Source of the DNA: Pseudomonas viridiflava
GTDB lineage: Bacteria; Pseudomonadota; Gammaproteobacteria; Pseudomonadales; Pseudomonadaceae
Length of the DNA stretch: 64,000 nt
Reading direction: 5' to 3'
Assembly: GCF_900580865.1 (NCBI RefSeq)
Contig: NZ_UTBZ01000134.1
Location: forward strand, 1-64,000
Shown here one piece after another: positions 34,269-43,304 of this stretch; positions within the stretch are counted from its first letter, which is position 1; each line of letters opens with the position of its first letter. The notes beneath the pieces are model-generated. The model was not told the origin of the DNA. It made no database searches and saw nothing but the letters and a program-made list of their open reading frames with translations. The translations under genes and the position numbers were made by a program.

Positions 34269-35404
34269 AGTTTCGCCGCCGCTTCACGCAGCGTCTCCTC
34301 GCGTTTGGCAAAGCACAGACGCACCAGGCGCTGGCCTTGCGGTGGATTCTGGTAAAACACCGACACCGGGATACTCGCTACGCCATGCTCGCGAGTCATC
34401 CACATGGCCATCTCGACGTCGTTCAGGTCAGGGCGAATCTGCGAGTAATCGACCAGTTGGAAGTAGGTGCCGGTGACTCGGGTAAAACTGAAGCGCGACG
34501 GCGCCAGCAGATCGCAGAACAGATCGCGCTTGGCCTGATAGAAACCCGGCAGCTCTTCGACATGTTCCGGGTGCTCGGCCATGTAATCGGCCAGCGCGTA
34601 TTGCAGCGGAGTGACACCGCAGAAACTGACGTACTGGTGCACCTTGCGCAACTCGGCGGTCAGCGCTGGCGGTGCGACGACGTAACCGGTTTTCCAGCCA
34701 GTGACGTGATAGGTTTTGCCGAACGAGCTGACCACGAAGGCGCGCTGATACAGCTCTTCATGAGCAAGCACGCTGACGTGCGGCACGCCGTCGAACACCA
34801 GGTGTTCATAGACTTCGTCGCTGATCAGGTAGATGTCGCGATCGCGGATCAGCGCCGCCAGTTGATCGAGCTCGGCACGACTGATCAGCGCGCCGCTGGG
34901 GTTGTGCGGGGTGTTGATGACGATCATTTTCGTGCGCGGACTCAGGGCCGCGGCGAGCTGATCGAAATCGATGGAGAAGTCGTCCGGGTTCAACTGCACA
35001 TGCACGCAGCGACCGCCCGCCAGCTCTGTCGCCGGTTCGTAGCTGTCGTAGCACGGATCGAACACGATGACTTCGTCGCCGCTGTGGATAACCGCCTGAA
35101 TCGCACAGAAGATCGCCTGGGTCGCGCCCGGCGTAACCGTCACTTCGCTGTCGGCATTGACCTGTACGCCATAGCTGCGAGCGATTTTCGCCGCAATCTG
35201 CTCGCGCAGCGCCGGCAAGCCGGTCATCGGCGAATACTGGTTATGGCCACTGGCGATGTGTCGACCGACTGCGTCACGCAACGACTGCGGGCCGTCAAAA
35301 TCAGGAAAGCCCTGAGACAGGTTGATCGCGCCGGTTTGCGCGGCGAGCTGAGACATCTGCGTGAAAATCGTGATGCCGACATTCGGCAGCTTACTGGTGA
35401 TCAT
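34256..35404 (-). CDS. PLP-dependent methionine aminotransferase (YbdL-like)
   Basis: A 382-residue fold-type I aminotransferase with the lysine Schiff base Lys230 in SSFGKTYHVTGWK, the NTPHNPSGALIS motif and SDEVYEHLVFDG. It resembles E. coli YbdL and glutamine transaminase K/kynurenine aminotransferase, which act on methionine and its keto acid KMTB. The start is ATG 35404 (MITSKLPNVG). It is coupled to the omega-amidase gene downstream. Confidence 0.87.
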   Translation of the reverse strand: MITSKLPNVGITIFTQMSQLAAQTGAINLSQGFPDFDGPQSLRDAVGRHIASGHNQYSPMTGLPALREQIAAKIARSYGVQVNADSEVTVTPGATQAIFCAIQAVIHSGDEVIVFDPCYDSYEPATELAGGRCVHVQLNPDDFSIDFDQLAAALSPRTKMIVINTPHNPSGALISRAELDQLAALIRDRDIYLISDEVYEHLVFDGVPHVSVLAHEELYQRAFVVSSFGKTYHVTGWKTGYVVAPPALTAELRKVHQYVSFCGVTPLQYALADYMAEHPEHVEELPGFYQAKRDLFCDLLAPSRFSFTRVTGTYFQLVDYSQIRPDLNDVEMAMWMTREHGVASIPVSVFYQNPPQGQRLVRLCFAKREETLREAAAKLCVI

Positions 35405-35477
35405 CGGGGGTTCCCTGCTCAACACCCGGCTCTGACGACGGCGCGGGAGAGCCCGAGGATAGCCCATCCGGCGCCCA

Positions 35478-35511
35478 TAAAAAAAGGGCGCTCTGGTGAG
35501 CGCCCTTCTTA
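35478..35511 (-). terminator. Rho-independent terminator downstream of der
   Basis: On the minus strand, stem AAGGGCGCT / AGCGCCCTT is followed by a run of seven T. It separates der from the aminotransferase gene. Confidence 0.88.
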
Positions 35512-35521
35512 TCGCCGAACC

Positions 35522-35606
35522 CTGCAGGAGCTGCCGAAGGCTGCGATCCTTTGATCTTGTCTTTAAAGCAAAATCAAAAGATCGCAGCCTGCGGCAGCTC
35601 CTACAC
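35522..35606. repeat. REPIN, family B
   Basis: Inverted arms 'ctgcaggagctgccgaaggc' and 'gcctgcggcagctcctaca', with an inner 'gatcttttgat'-type pair. It lies between der and its terminator. Confidence 0.82.
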
Positions 35607-35617
35607 GAAGTGATAAA

Positions 35618-37087
35618 TCACTTCTTGTCGCGGCGCTTCTTGTCGGCTTTCTTGTGGTGCGACATCAAGCGACGCTTCTTGTTGACCTGGCGGTCGGTCA
35701 GCGTGGTCTTGTTGCCTTCATACGGGTTCTCGCCGCCCTTGAACTCGATGCGGATCGGCGTACCGACCAGCTTCAGCACACGGCGGTAAGTGTTCTCCAG
35801 ATAGCGCACGTACGACTTCGGCACTTTCTCGATCTGGTTACCGTGGATCACGATGATCGGCGGGTTAGCGCCACCCAAGTGAGCGTAACGCAGCTTGATC
35901 CGGCGGTTGTTGACCATCGGTGGCGCGTGCTCGCCAACGGCGTCTTCCAGAATCTGGGTCAGACGGTTGGTCGGCCAGCGGGTGACCGCCGACTTGAACG
36001 AGTTCTGCACCGAAGCGTAGAGGTTACCCACGCCAGTGCCGTGCAGGGCCGAGATGAAGTGAATGTCGGCGTAATCAACGAAGAACAGACGACGTTGCAG
36101 CTCGACCTTGACGTAGTCGCGCTCGCTCGGCGTCATGCCGTCCCACTTGTTGATCGCGATCACCAACGCACGACCCGACTCGATGGCAAAACCGAGCAGG
36201 TTGAGGTCGTGATCGACCACGCCTTCGCGGGCGTCCATCACGAAGATCACCACGTTGGCGTCTTTGATCGCCTGCAGGGTTTTGACCACGGAGAATTTTT
36301 CGACTTCTTCGTGGATCTTGCCGCGCTTGCGCACACCAGCGGTGTCGATCAGCGTGTACTTCTCTTCATTGCGTTCGAACGGAATGTAGATACTGTCACG
36401 CGTGGTGCCGGGTTGGTCGTAGACGATTACGCGGTCTTCACCGAGCATGCGGTTGACCAGGGTCGACTTGCCCACGTTCGGACGGCCGATGATGGCGATC
36501 TTGATCCCGTCTTTTTCGCTTGGGCCAGGAATGCGCTTGGCTTCCTCGCCTTCGGCAACGATCTCTTCTTCGCCGTCTTCCGGCTCTTCTGCGTATTTGG
36601 GGAAATCACCCAAGGCGATTTCCAGCATCTGCGTGATGCCACGACCGTGAGCACCGGCGATCGGGATCGCGTGGCCCATGCCCAATGGCGCGAACTCAGC
36701 GCGGGCCATTTCCGGGTCGATGTTGTCGACCTTGTTGGCAACCACGTAGGAACGCTTGTTACGTTTGCGCAGGTGTTCGGCGATCATCTGGTCGGCGGCG
36801 GTGAAACCGGCCTTGGCATCTACCAGGAACAGCACAACATCTGCTTCTTCAATGGCCAGCAGCGACTGCTCGGCCATTTTTTCGTCCATACCGTGCTCGT
36901 CACCGGAGATACCACCGGTGTCGACCAGAATGTAGGAACGCCCTTGCCACTTGGCCTCACCGTACTGGCGATCACGGGTCAGACCGGACAAGTCGCCGAC
37001 GATGGCGTCACGAGTCCTGGTCAGGCGGTTGAACAAGGTGGACTTGCCGACGTTCGGTCGGCCCACCAGGGCGATTACGGGAACCAT
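35618..37087 (-). CDS. der: Ribosome-biogenesis GTPase Der (EngA)
   Basis: A 489-residue protein with two tandem GTPase domains, the hallmark of Der: P-loops GRPNVGKST at 9-17 and 201-209, an acidic linker between them (EEPEDGEEEIVAEGEE), and a C-terminal KH-like domain with a basic tail (KKRRLMSHHKKADKKRRDKK). It acts in 50S subunit assembly and is normally essential. The start at 37087 (MVPVIALVG) fits the family. A hairpin at 37117-37143 lies between bamB and der. Confidence 0.96.
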   Translation of the reverse strand: MVPVIALVGRPNVGKSTLFNRLTRTRDAIVGDLSGLTRDRQYGEAKWQGRSYILVDTGGISGDEHGMDEKMAEQSLLAIEEADVVLFLVDAKAGFTAADQMIAEHLRKRNKRSYVVANKVDNIDPEMARAEFAPLGMGHAIPIAGAHGRGITQMLEIALGDFPKYAEEPEDGEEEIVAEGEEAKRIPGPSEKDGIKIAIIGRPNVGKSTLVNRMLGEDRVIVYDQPGTTRDSIYIPFERNEEKYTLIDTAGVRKRGKIHEEVEKFSVVKTLQAIKDANVVIFVMDAREGVVDHDLNLLGFAIESGRALVIAINKWDGMTPSERDYVKVELQRRLFFVDYADIHFISALHGTGVGNLYASVQNSFKSAVTRWPTNRLTQILEDAVGEHAPPMVNNRRIKLRYAHLGGANPPIIVIHGNQIEKVPKSYVRYLENTYRRVLKLVGTPIRIEFKGGENPYEGNKTTLTDRQVNKKRRLMSHHKKADKKRRDKK

Positions 37088-37116
37088 GCGGCTCTCCACT
37101 TCGTTATTTCAGAAAA

Positions 37117-37143
37117 TACAAAAGCCGCTGCGAGGCAGCGGCT
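37117..37143 (-). terminator. Hairpin with T-rich tail between bamB and der
   Basis: On the minus strand, AGCCGCTG-cctcg-CAGCGGCT is followed by TTTGTATTTTC. The tail is interrupted, so it may be a partial terminator or attenuator. The der ATG is about 30 bases further on, leaving little room for a separate promoter. Confidence 0.6.
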
Positions 37144-37223
37144 GGTGCTCGGGGCAACGCCTGTGAGCGCTGCAAGCCCCATGAATCCGGGGCCGCCTGG
37201 GGGTTTAACCCCAAGCATAGTTG

Positions 37224-38375
37224 TTACTTGATGGTCAGGGCTTCCAGTTTGCCGCTGTTGCCATATACATAAATCGTGTCACCCACCACCAGCGGACGGG
37301 CACGCAGGCCGTCGCTGTCGATGCGCTCACGGCCGACGAAACGACCGTCAACCTGACTCAGCAGGTGCAGATAACCTTCCAGGTCACCCACTGCAACATA
37401 GCTGGAGAACACTTCCGGAGCCGACAGTTGACGGCGAGCCAGCGAGTCGTTGCTCCACAATGCTGTGGTGGAACGCTCGTCGACGCCTTCAACGGTGCCC
37501 GAAGACAGGCTCACGTAAACGCTGCCGAAACCCTGAGCAATACCAGCGTAACTCGACGCATCGCGCTGCCAGAGTTGACGACCGCTTTCCAGGTCCAGTG
37601 CCGCCACGCGACCCTGATAGCTGGCAACGTACAAAGTACCGCCGGACAGCAGCAGACCGCCGTCGATGTCGACCACGCGCTCCAGCTCCGAACGACCCTG
37701 TGGAATTGCGATCCGTTGTTCCCAGACCGGCACGCCGTTGGAAATGTCCAGAGCGACCACTTTACCGGTCGACAGGCCAGCCACCGCGAGGCGGTTGGTG
37801 ACCAGCGGTGCACTGGTGCCACGCAGGGTCAGTACGGCCGGCGTGCTGTCATACACCCAGCGTTGGGTACCGGTCGATGCATCCAGACCGATCAGACGAT
37901 CGTCCTGAGTCTGTACCACCACTACGTCGCCGTTATTGGCCGGCGGCGCAAGCACTTCGCTGTTGACGCGTGCACGCCACTTCTCTTCACCATTGCTGGT
38001 GTCCAGAGCAACGACTTCGCCACGCAGCGTACCGATCAGAACCAGACCGTAACCCACGCCCACGGCGCCGGAGACCGGCAGTTCAAGATCCTGTTTCCAC
38101 TTCACATCGCCATTGCCGCGATCCATGGCCATCACCACGCCGGTCACATCGGCCGCGTAGATGGTGTCACCGTCGATCGCCGGCACCAGCATGTTGTAGG
38201 TTTCGCCCTGACCGTCACCGATCGAACGACTCCACTGCTTGTGCAAAACCACTTCTTCTTTGAAGTCGGTCAGTTCAGCCGGTGGCAATTCTTTCTTGCT
38301 GTTGCTGCTGCAACCCGCGGCCAGAAGGGCCAGAGCCAGCAATGCTGCATGCTTCCAACGGATCACGTCACGCAT
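37224..38375 (-). CDS. bamB: Outer-membrane assembly lipoprotein BamB
   Basis: A 383-residue beta-propeller lipoprotein of the BAM complex, which inserts barrel proteins into the outer membrane. The signal peptide ends in the lipobox AAGC (Cys22). PQQ-like WD repeats recur (GNGDVKWK, SNGEEKWRA, STGTQRWVY, SNGVPVWEQ, ESGRQLWQR, ending SGKLEAL). The start at 38375 overlaps the YfgM-like gene by 8 bases, so the pair is translationally linked. Confidence 0.95.
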   Translation of the reverse strand: MRDVIRWKHAALLALALLAAGCSSNSKKELPPAELTDFKEEVVLHKQWSRSIGDGQGETYNMLVPAIDGDTIYAADVTGVVMAMDRGNGDVKWKQDLELPVSGAVGVGYGLVLIGTLRGEVVALDTSNGEEKWRARVNSEVLAPPANNGDVVVVQTQDDRLIGLDASTGTQRWVYDSTPAVLTLRGTSAPLVTNRLAVAGLSTGKVVALDISNGVPVWEQRIAIPQGRSELERVVDIDGGLLLSGGTLYVASYQGRVAALDLESGRQLWQRDASSYAGIAQGFGSVYVSLSSGTVEGVDERSTTALWSNDSLARRQLSAPEVFSSYVAVGDLEGYLHLLSQVDGRFVGRERIDSDGLRARPLVVGDTIYVYGNSGKLEALTIK

Positions 38376-39009
38376 CCCCTTTGGCCAGGTCGTCGAGCTT
38401 GATTTGAAGGCCACCGACCGCCGCTTCATCCGACAGTGCCGCCTTGGCTTTTTGATACGCCTTGTTCGCGTCATCGGTACGGCCCAGCTGCACCAGCAGG
38501 TCGCCCTTGAGTTCTTCGCGAGTGGCCAGGAACGCTTTGTCGGCATCGCCGTCGAGCAGTTTCAGGGCGTCATCGGCCTTGTTCTGCGCGCCGAGTACCT
38601 GCGCCAGACGCTGACGGGCGATTTCGCCCAGCGCCGGGTTGGCCGGTTTGTCGACGATGGCTTTCAGTTCGGTCGCGGCGTCATCCAGCTTGCCGCTGTC
38701 GACCGCCACTTTGGCGACGAACAGGCTGCCGTATTGCGCGTAGGCAGAACCGCCGAATTCGCTGTTGAGCTTGCCGGCCAGGTCCGCAACGCGGGCCGCA
38801 TCAGGCTTGCCATCAGGCGTCAGCGTGGTTTCCAGCAATTGCTGATAGAGCACCGAGGCGCCTTGCGACTGGTTGCTCTGATACTTGTGATAAGCCTGCC
38901 AGCCGAACACGATGACCAGCGCCAACAGGCCGCCGGTGACCAGAGGTTTGCCGTTGCGTGTCCACCAGTCCTTCAAATCCGCCAACTGTTCGTCTTCGGT
39001 ACTCGACAC
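38368..39009 (-). CDS. YfgM-like TPR protein (SecYEG ancillary / BAM-linked)
   Basis: A 213-residue protein with a cytoplasmic N-terminus, one membrane helix at about 22-40 (GKPLVTGGLLALVIVFGWQA) and a periplasmic region of tetratricopeptide-like repeats. It matches the YfgM/UPF0070 family, which associates with SecYEG and periplasmic chaperones. Its position between hisS and bamB is the standard gammaproteobacterial arrangement. Confidence 0.9.
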   Translation of the reverse strand: MSSTEDEQLADLKDWWTRNGKPLVTGGLLALVIVFGWQAYHKYQSNQSQGASVLYQQLLETTLTPDGKPDAARVADLAGKLNSEFGGSAYAQYGSLFVAKVAVDSGKLDDAATELKAIVDKPANPALGEIARQRLAQVLGAQNKADDALKLLDGDADKAFLATREELKGDLLVQLGRTDDANKAYQKAKAALSDEAAVGGLQIKLDDLAKGDA

Positions 39010-39050
39010 CCCAATACTCCTTAATCGCTAAATCGGCTGTTTGGACAGCT

Positions 39051-40340
39051 TCAACCCTGCACGACGCAGGTGGCCAGGTGAGCGGCGAGCGCATCCCAGG
39101 CAATGCTTTGTTGTTCGCCCTGGCCACGCAGGGGTTTGAAACCTACCACTTGCTGGGCCATTTCGTCGTCACCGAGGATCAGTGCGTACAGCGCACCGCT
39201 CTTGTCGGCCTTCTTGAACTGGCTTTTGAAGCTGCCGGCGCCGGCATTGACTTGCAGACGCAGGTTTGGAAGTTGATCACGAACACGTTCAGCCAGAGCC
39301 AGACCGGCCAGCTCGGCTTCTTCACCGAAGGCGCACAGATAGACATCAACCTGACGGGAGATTTCTTCCGGAATCTGCTCCAGGGTTTCCAGCATCAAAA
39401 CCAGACGCTCGATGCCCATGGCGAAACCAACGCCAGTGGTCGGCTTGCCACCCATCTGCTCGACCAGACCGTCGTAACGGCCGCCCGCGCAGACAGTGCC
39501 CTGGGCGCCGAGCTTGTCGGTGACCCATTCGAAAACGGTTTTGCTGTAGTAATCGAGGCCGCGAACCAGCTTCGGGTTGAGCACGTAAGGAATGCCGACG
39601 GCATCCAGACGCGCTTTCAAACCTTCAAAGTGCGCACGCGACTCATCGTCCAGGTAGTCGGCCATTTTCGGCGCATCAACCAGCACCGCTTGAGTGTCGG
39701 CATTTTTCGTGTCGAGCACGCGCAGCGGGTTGGTTTTCAGGCGACGCTGGCTGTCTTCGTCGAGCTTGTCGTGGTGCGCCGAGAGGTACTCGACCAGCGC
39801 TTCACGATAGCGACCACGGGACTCGCTGGTACCGAGGCTGTTGAGTTCGAGCTTGACCGCATCACGAATGCCCAGCTCGCCCCACAGGCGCCAGGTCATG
39901 GTGATCAGCTCGGCGTCGATGTCCGGACCGTCGAGGTTGAAGACTTCCAGACCGATCTGGTGGAACTGGCGATAACGGCCTTTCTGCGGACGCTCGTGGC
40001 GGAACATCGGGCCGATGTACCAGAGTTTCTGCACCTGGCCACCGCCGGTGATGCCGTGCTCAAGCACTGCACGCACGCACGCCGCGGTGCCTTCCGGACG
40101 CAGGGTCAGGGAGTCACCGTTGCGGTCTTCGAAGGTGTACATCTCTTTTTCGACGATGTCGGTCACTTCACCGATCGAGCGTTTGAACAGCTCGGTGAAT
40201 TCAACGATCGGCATGCGGATCTGCTTGTAACCGTAGTTATCCAGCAGACGCGCAACGGTGCCCTCGAAATAACGCCACAGCGGGGTCTGTTCGGGCAGGA
40301 TGTCGTTCATGCCACGAATGGCTTGCAATGACTTGCTCAC
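39051..40340 (-). CDS. hisS: Histidyl-tRNA synthetase
   Basis: A 429-residue class II aminoacyl-tRNA synthetase. Motif 2 is in the FRHERPQKGRYRQFHQ segment. The histidine signature GLDYYSKTVFEW and the motif 3 region GFAMGIERLVL are present, with a C-terminal anticodon-binding domain. Length agrees with E. coli HisS (424). It lies in the ispG-hisS-yfgM-bamB-der series. Confidence 0.97.
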   Translation of the reverse strand: MSKSLQAIRGMNDILPEQTPLWRYFEGTVARLLDNYGYKQIRMPIVEFTELFKRSIGEVTDIVEKEMYTFEDRNGDSLTLRPEGTAACVRAVLEHGITGGGQVQKLWYIGPMFRHERPQKGRYRQFHQIGLEVFNLDGPDIDAELITMTWRLWGELGIRDAVKLELNSLGTSESRGRYREALVEYLSAHHDKLDEDSQRRLKTNPLRVLDTKNADTQAVLVDAPKMADYLDDESRAHFEGLKARLDAVGIPYVLNPKLVRGLDYYSKTVFEWVTDKLGAQGTVCAGGRYDGLVEQMGGKPTTGVGFAMGIERLVLMLETLEQIPEEISRQVDVYLCAFGEEAELAGLALAERVRDQLPNLRLQVNAGAGSFKSQFKKADKSGALYALILGDDEMAQQVVGFKPLRGQGEQQSIAWDALAAHLATCVVQG

Positions 40341-40377
40341 TTTAAATCCTTAAATTCGTTCGGCTCTTCAGTCAGGG

Positions 40378-41487
40378 TCAGCCGCGCGCAATTACGGCAG
40401 CGTCAGCTTCGACCTTTTCGGCCGCTTTCTGGCGGATCAGCCTTTCCAGCTCGTCCACCAGATTGTCATTCGTCAGTTTCTGCGCCGGCTTGCCGTCGAT
40501 GTAAATCAGGTTTGGCGTGCCGCCGGTCAAGCCGATATGGGCTTCCTTGGCTTCGCCCGGGCCGTTGACCACACAACCGATCACCGCGACATCCAGCGGC
40601 ACCAGCAGGTCTTCAAGGCGCCCTTCCAGCTCGTTCATGGTTTTCACCACATCGAAGTTCTGCCGCGAGCAGCTCGGGCAGGCGATGAAGTTGATGCCAC
40701 GGGAGCGCAGATGCAAAGACTTGAGAATGTCGTAACCGACCTTCACTTCCTCGACCGGGTCGGCCGCCAGCGAGATGCGGATAGTATCGCCAATCCCCTC
40801 GGCGAGCAGCATACCTAGGCCCACGGCGGATTTCACTGTGCCCGAACGCAATCCACCGGCTTCGGTGATGCCCAGGTGCAGTGGCTGAACGATTTCTTTC
40901 GCCAGCAAGCGGTAGGCTTCGACGGCCATAAACACGTCGGAGGCCTTCACGCTGACCTTGAAGTCCTGGAAATTCAGGCGTTCAAGGTGTTCGACGTGGC
41001 GCAGGGCGGATTCGACCAGTGCAGCCGGGGTCGGCTCGCCGTATTTCTTTTGCAGGTCTTTTTCCAGCGAACCGGCGTTGACGCCGATGCGGATCGGAAT
41101 GCCGCGATCACGCGCAGCATCGACTACCGCACGAACACGGTCTTCGCGACCGATGTTGCCCGGGTTGATACGCAGGCAGTCGACACCCAGTTCGGCGACG
41201 CGCAAGGCGATCTTGTAGTCGAAGTGGATGTCGGCAACCAACGGCACCTTGACCAATTGCTTGATCTTGCCGAACGCCTCGGCGGCGTCCATGTCCGGCA
41301 CCGAAACGCGGACGATGTCGACGCCCGCGGCTTCCAGACGATTGATTTGCGCAACGGTGGCGGCAACGTCATTGGTGTCGCTGTTGGTCATGCTCTGCAC
41401 AGCGATCGGCGCATCGCCGCCCACCGGTACGTTGCCGACCCAGATCTTGCGCGAAACGCGACGTTTGATTGGAGATTCGCCGTGCAT
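40378..41487 (-). CDS. ispG: 4-hydroxy-3-methylbut-2-enyl diphosphate synthase
   Basis: A 369-residue enzyme of the methylerythritol phosphate pathway that reduces MEcPP to HMBPP using a [4Fe-4S] cluster. The three Cys ligands are in CPSC (first and second) and GCVVNGPGEA, with the conserved Glu of the fourth position also in that segment. The N-terminal TIM barrel holds SMTNSDTNDV. Downstream of rodZ with a 3-base gap. It depends on the isc machinery encoded in the same window. Confidence 0.96.
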   Translation of the reverse strand: MHGESPIKRRVSRKIWVGNVPVGGDAPIAVQSMTNSDTNDVAATVAQINRLEAAGVDIVRVSVPDMDAAEAFGKIKQLVKVPLVADIHFDYKIALRVAELGVDCLRINPGNIGREDRVRAVVDAARDRGIPIRIGVNAGSLEKDLQKKYGEPTPAALVESALRHVEHLERLNFQDFKVSVKASDVFMAVEAYRLLAKEIVQPLHLGITEAGGLRSGTVKSAVGLGMLLAEGIGDTIRISLAADPVEEVKVGYDILKSLHLRSRGINFIACPSCSRQNFDVVKTMNELEGRLEDLLVPLDVAVIGCVVNGPGEAKEAHIGLTGGTPNLIYIDGKPAQKLTNDNLVDELERLIRQKAAEKVEADAAVIARG

Positions 41488-41490
41488 GAC

Positions 41491-42537
41491 TTATTGACCC
41501 AACTTCAGGCGAGCAGTCTCGCCGCTGGTGAACGGAGCGATATCGACCGGTTGGCCGTTGTAGCTGACCTGTGCGGCACGGGCAACGCCCAGACGTACGT
41601 TAAGCGGCGGCTTGCCGGAAACGGTGACGCTATCGCCTTTATGCTTCAGACCACTGAAAATCACTTTGCCACGGCCATCGGTCACTTGTGCCCAGCAATC
41701 GGCGCTGAACTGCAGTTGTACCTGACCGTCGCCAGCCACCGGAGCGGCCGCTTCAGCAGTTGGCGCGGGCGTCGCAGGCATTACCGGAGCGGTGACGGTC
41801 GGCGCTGGAGTGGCCGGCACGTTTGGCGCTGGGGTGGCCGGGTTAGCGACAACCGGCGCTGGCGCATGAACCGGAGCGGCTGGCGTGGTGGCCGGAGCAA
41901 CCGGCGCTGCTGGAGCAGTCGCTGGCGCAGCGGCTTCGGCACCGGTCGATTCAGCGGTGGTTTCAGACTGAGGCAGCGCCAGCGCTGTGGAAGTATCGGC
42001 CTGATTCTCTTCGACAGCCTGGTCTTCCGGCTCGTCGATCGGGTGAATCTGGGTGGTCCCGTCAGCACCTTCGACTTCAACGTGCTCAGGCGCCAGAGAC
42101 GTCAGGTCCTTGGTGCGCTGCGAAGTCTGATCCTGCCACCAGACGAAACCGCCGCCGATGACCGCGATCAGCAACAGCAGGCTGACAATACGCAAAATGG
42201 TGTGGGAAACCCGCACCGGCTCTTCGATACGACCAAGGGCGTGAACATTGCTGCCCTGGGAGTCGGTGCCGGTGGACTGGTCGAATTGCTGAACCAGAAC
42301 GGTCTGGTCCATGCCGAGCAATTTGGCATAGGCGCGAATGTAACCGCGAGCGAAGGTATGCCCCGGCAGCTTGTCGAAAGCGCCGGCTTCAAGATTGCTC
42401 AGGGAAGTCACGGTGAGGTTGAGTTTGAGGGCCACTTCGGCCAGCGACCAGCCATTGCTTTCGCGGGCCTGGCGCAGGGTCTCACCGGGGTTAACGCGAT
42501 TCGCTGCTACAACTTCGGGATGCGCCGCTTTCATCAT
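41491..42537 (-). CDS. rodZ: Cytoskeletal protein RodZ
   Basis: A 348-residue bitopic membrane protein. The cytoplasmic helix-turn-helix domain (about 17-85; LRQARESNGWSLAEVALKLN) contacts MreB. The membrane helix is about 115-134. A long Ala/Pro/Thr-rich periplasmic linker follows (about 190-265), and then the C-terminal DUF4115 beta domain (VQLQFSADCWAQVTDGRGKV). It maintains rod shape. Two adjacent ATGs (42537, 42534) are possible starts; both overlap the stop of the upstream pilus gene. Confidence 0.92.
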   Translation of the reverse strand: MMKAAHPEVVAANRVNPGETLRQARESNGWSLAEVALKLNLTVTSLSNLEAGAFDKLPGHTFARGYIRAYAKLLGMDQTVLVQQFDQSTGTDSQGSNVHALGRIEEPVRVSHTILRIVSLLLLIAVIGGGFVWWQDQTSQRTKDLTSLAPEHVEVEGADGTTQIHPIDEPEDQAVEENQADTSTALALPQSETTAESTGAEAAAPATAPAAPVAPATTPAAPVHAPAPVVANPATPAPNVPATPAPTVTAPVMPATPAPTAEAAAPVAGDGQVQLQFSADCWAQVTDGRGKVIFSGLKHKGDSVTVSGKPPLNVRLGVARAAQVSYNGQPVDIAPFTSGETARLKLGQ

Positions 42538-43292
42538 TGCTCCGACAGGTATTGCTGATATTCCGGCGTACCGGGATAGAGTCGTTTTAGTTGCAGGCCA
42601 TAACTGGCGGCCTTGTCGCGATCTTCAAACACTTTTGCCAGCCGAACGCCGAGCAATAGACTACGTGCATTTTGTTCGGTCAGCAGGCTGAAACGGTCGT
42701 AATAGTCACGCGCGGGCACATAATGCCTGTCTTCGAAGGACAACTCAGCCATTTCCAGCAATGCACGCGGTTGTTGGCGGTTCAAACGCAGCGCTTTTTC
42801 CAGCTGCTGCTGCGCCAGATCACGCTGACCGAGCTTCGCCGCCGTCATGCCGAGGTTCTCGAACACACGCGAACGCTCAGGATACAGGGTATCGGCGGCG
42901 GCCTGTTCAAAACGCTCGTAGGCCTCTTTATAACGCTGTTGTTCGTAGAGAAAACTGCCGTAGTTGTTGAGGATACGCGCATCGGCGGGACGGGAGGACA
43001 AAGCCTTGCGGAAGTGTTCGTCGGCCAGTTCAGGCTCCATTTCGGACTGAAACACCAGCCCGAGGGCAGCGTTGGCGTCAGGATCGGAACCGTCGATTTC
43101 CAGCGCCTTCTTCAGCGGCACCTTGGCCCGCTCGGTCATGCCTTGCTGCAAGTATCCCAGCCCCAACTGCACGTAGGCAGCCCGCGCTTCATCGCGGCCC
43201 TTGCTGGTCTTCATCGGGTTGTAGTCACCCGACAGGACACAACCAGCACACAGGCTGGCCAACAGCAACAGCAGCGCAAAGCGCAGGGACAT
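42534..43292 (-). CDS. pilF: Type IV pilus biogenesis/stability lipoprotein PilF (PilW)
   Basis: A 252-residue outer-membrane lipoprotein (lipobox CAGC, Cys18) built almost wholly of tetratricopeptide repeats, for example AYVQLGLGYLQQGMTERAKV and ANAALGLVFQSEMEPELADEHF. It acts as the pilotin that places the PilQ secretin in the outer membrane. It is called PilF in P. aeruginosa and PilW in Neisseria and in automated annotation. Located between rlmN and rodZ. Confidence 0.92.
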   Translation of the reverse strand: MSLRFALLLLLASLCAGCVLSGDYNPMKTSKGRDEARAAYVQLGLGYLQQGMTERAKVPLKKALEIDGSDPDANAALGLVFQSEMEPELADEHFRKALSSRPADARILNNYGSFLYEQQRYKEAYERFEQAAADTLYPERSRVFENLGMTAAKLGQRDLAQQQLEKALRLNRQQPRALLEMAELSFEDRHYVPARDYYDRFSLLTEQNARSLLLGVRLAKVFEDRDKAASYGLQLKRLYPGTPEYQQYLSEQ

Positions 43293-43304
43293 AGAGATCC
43301 TCTC

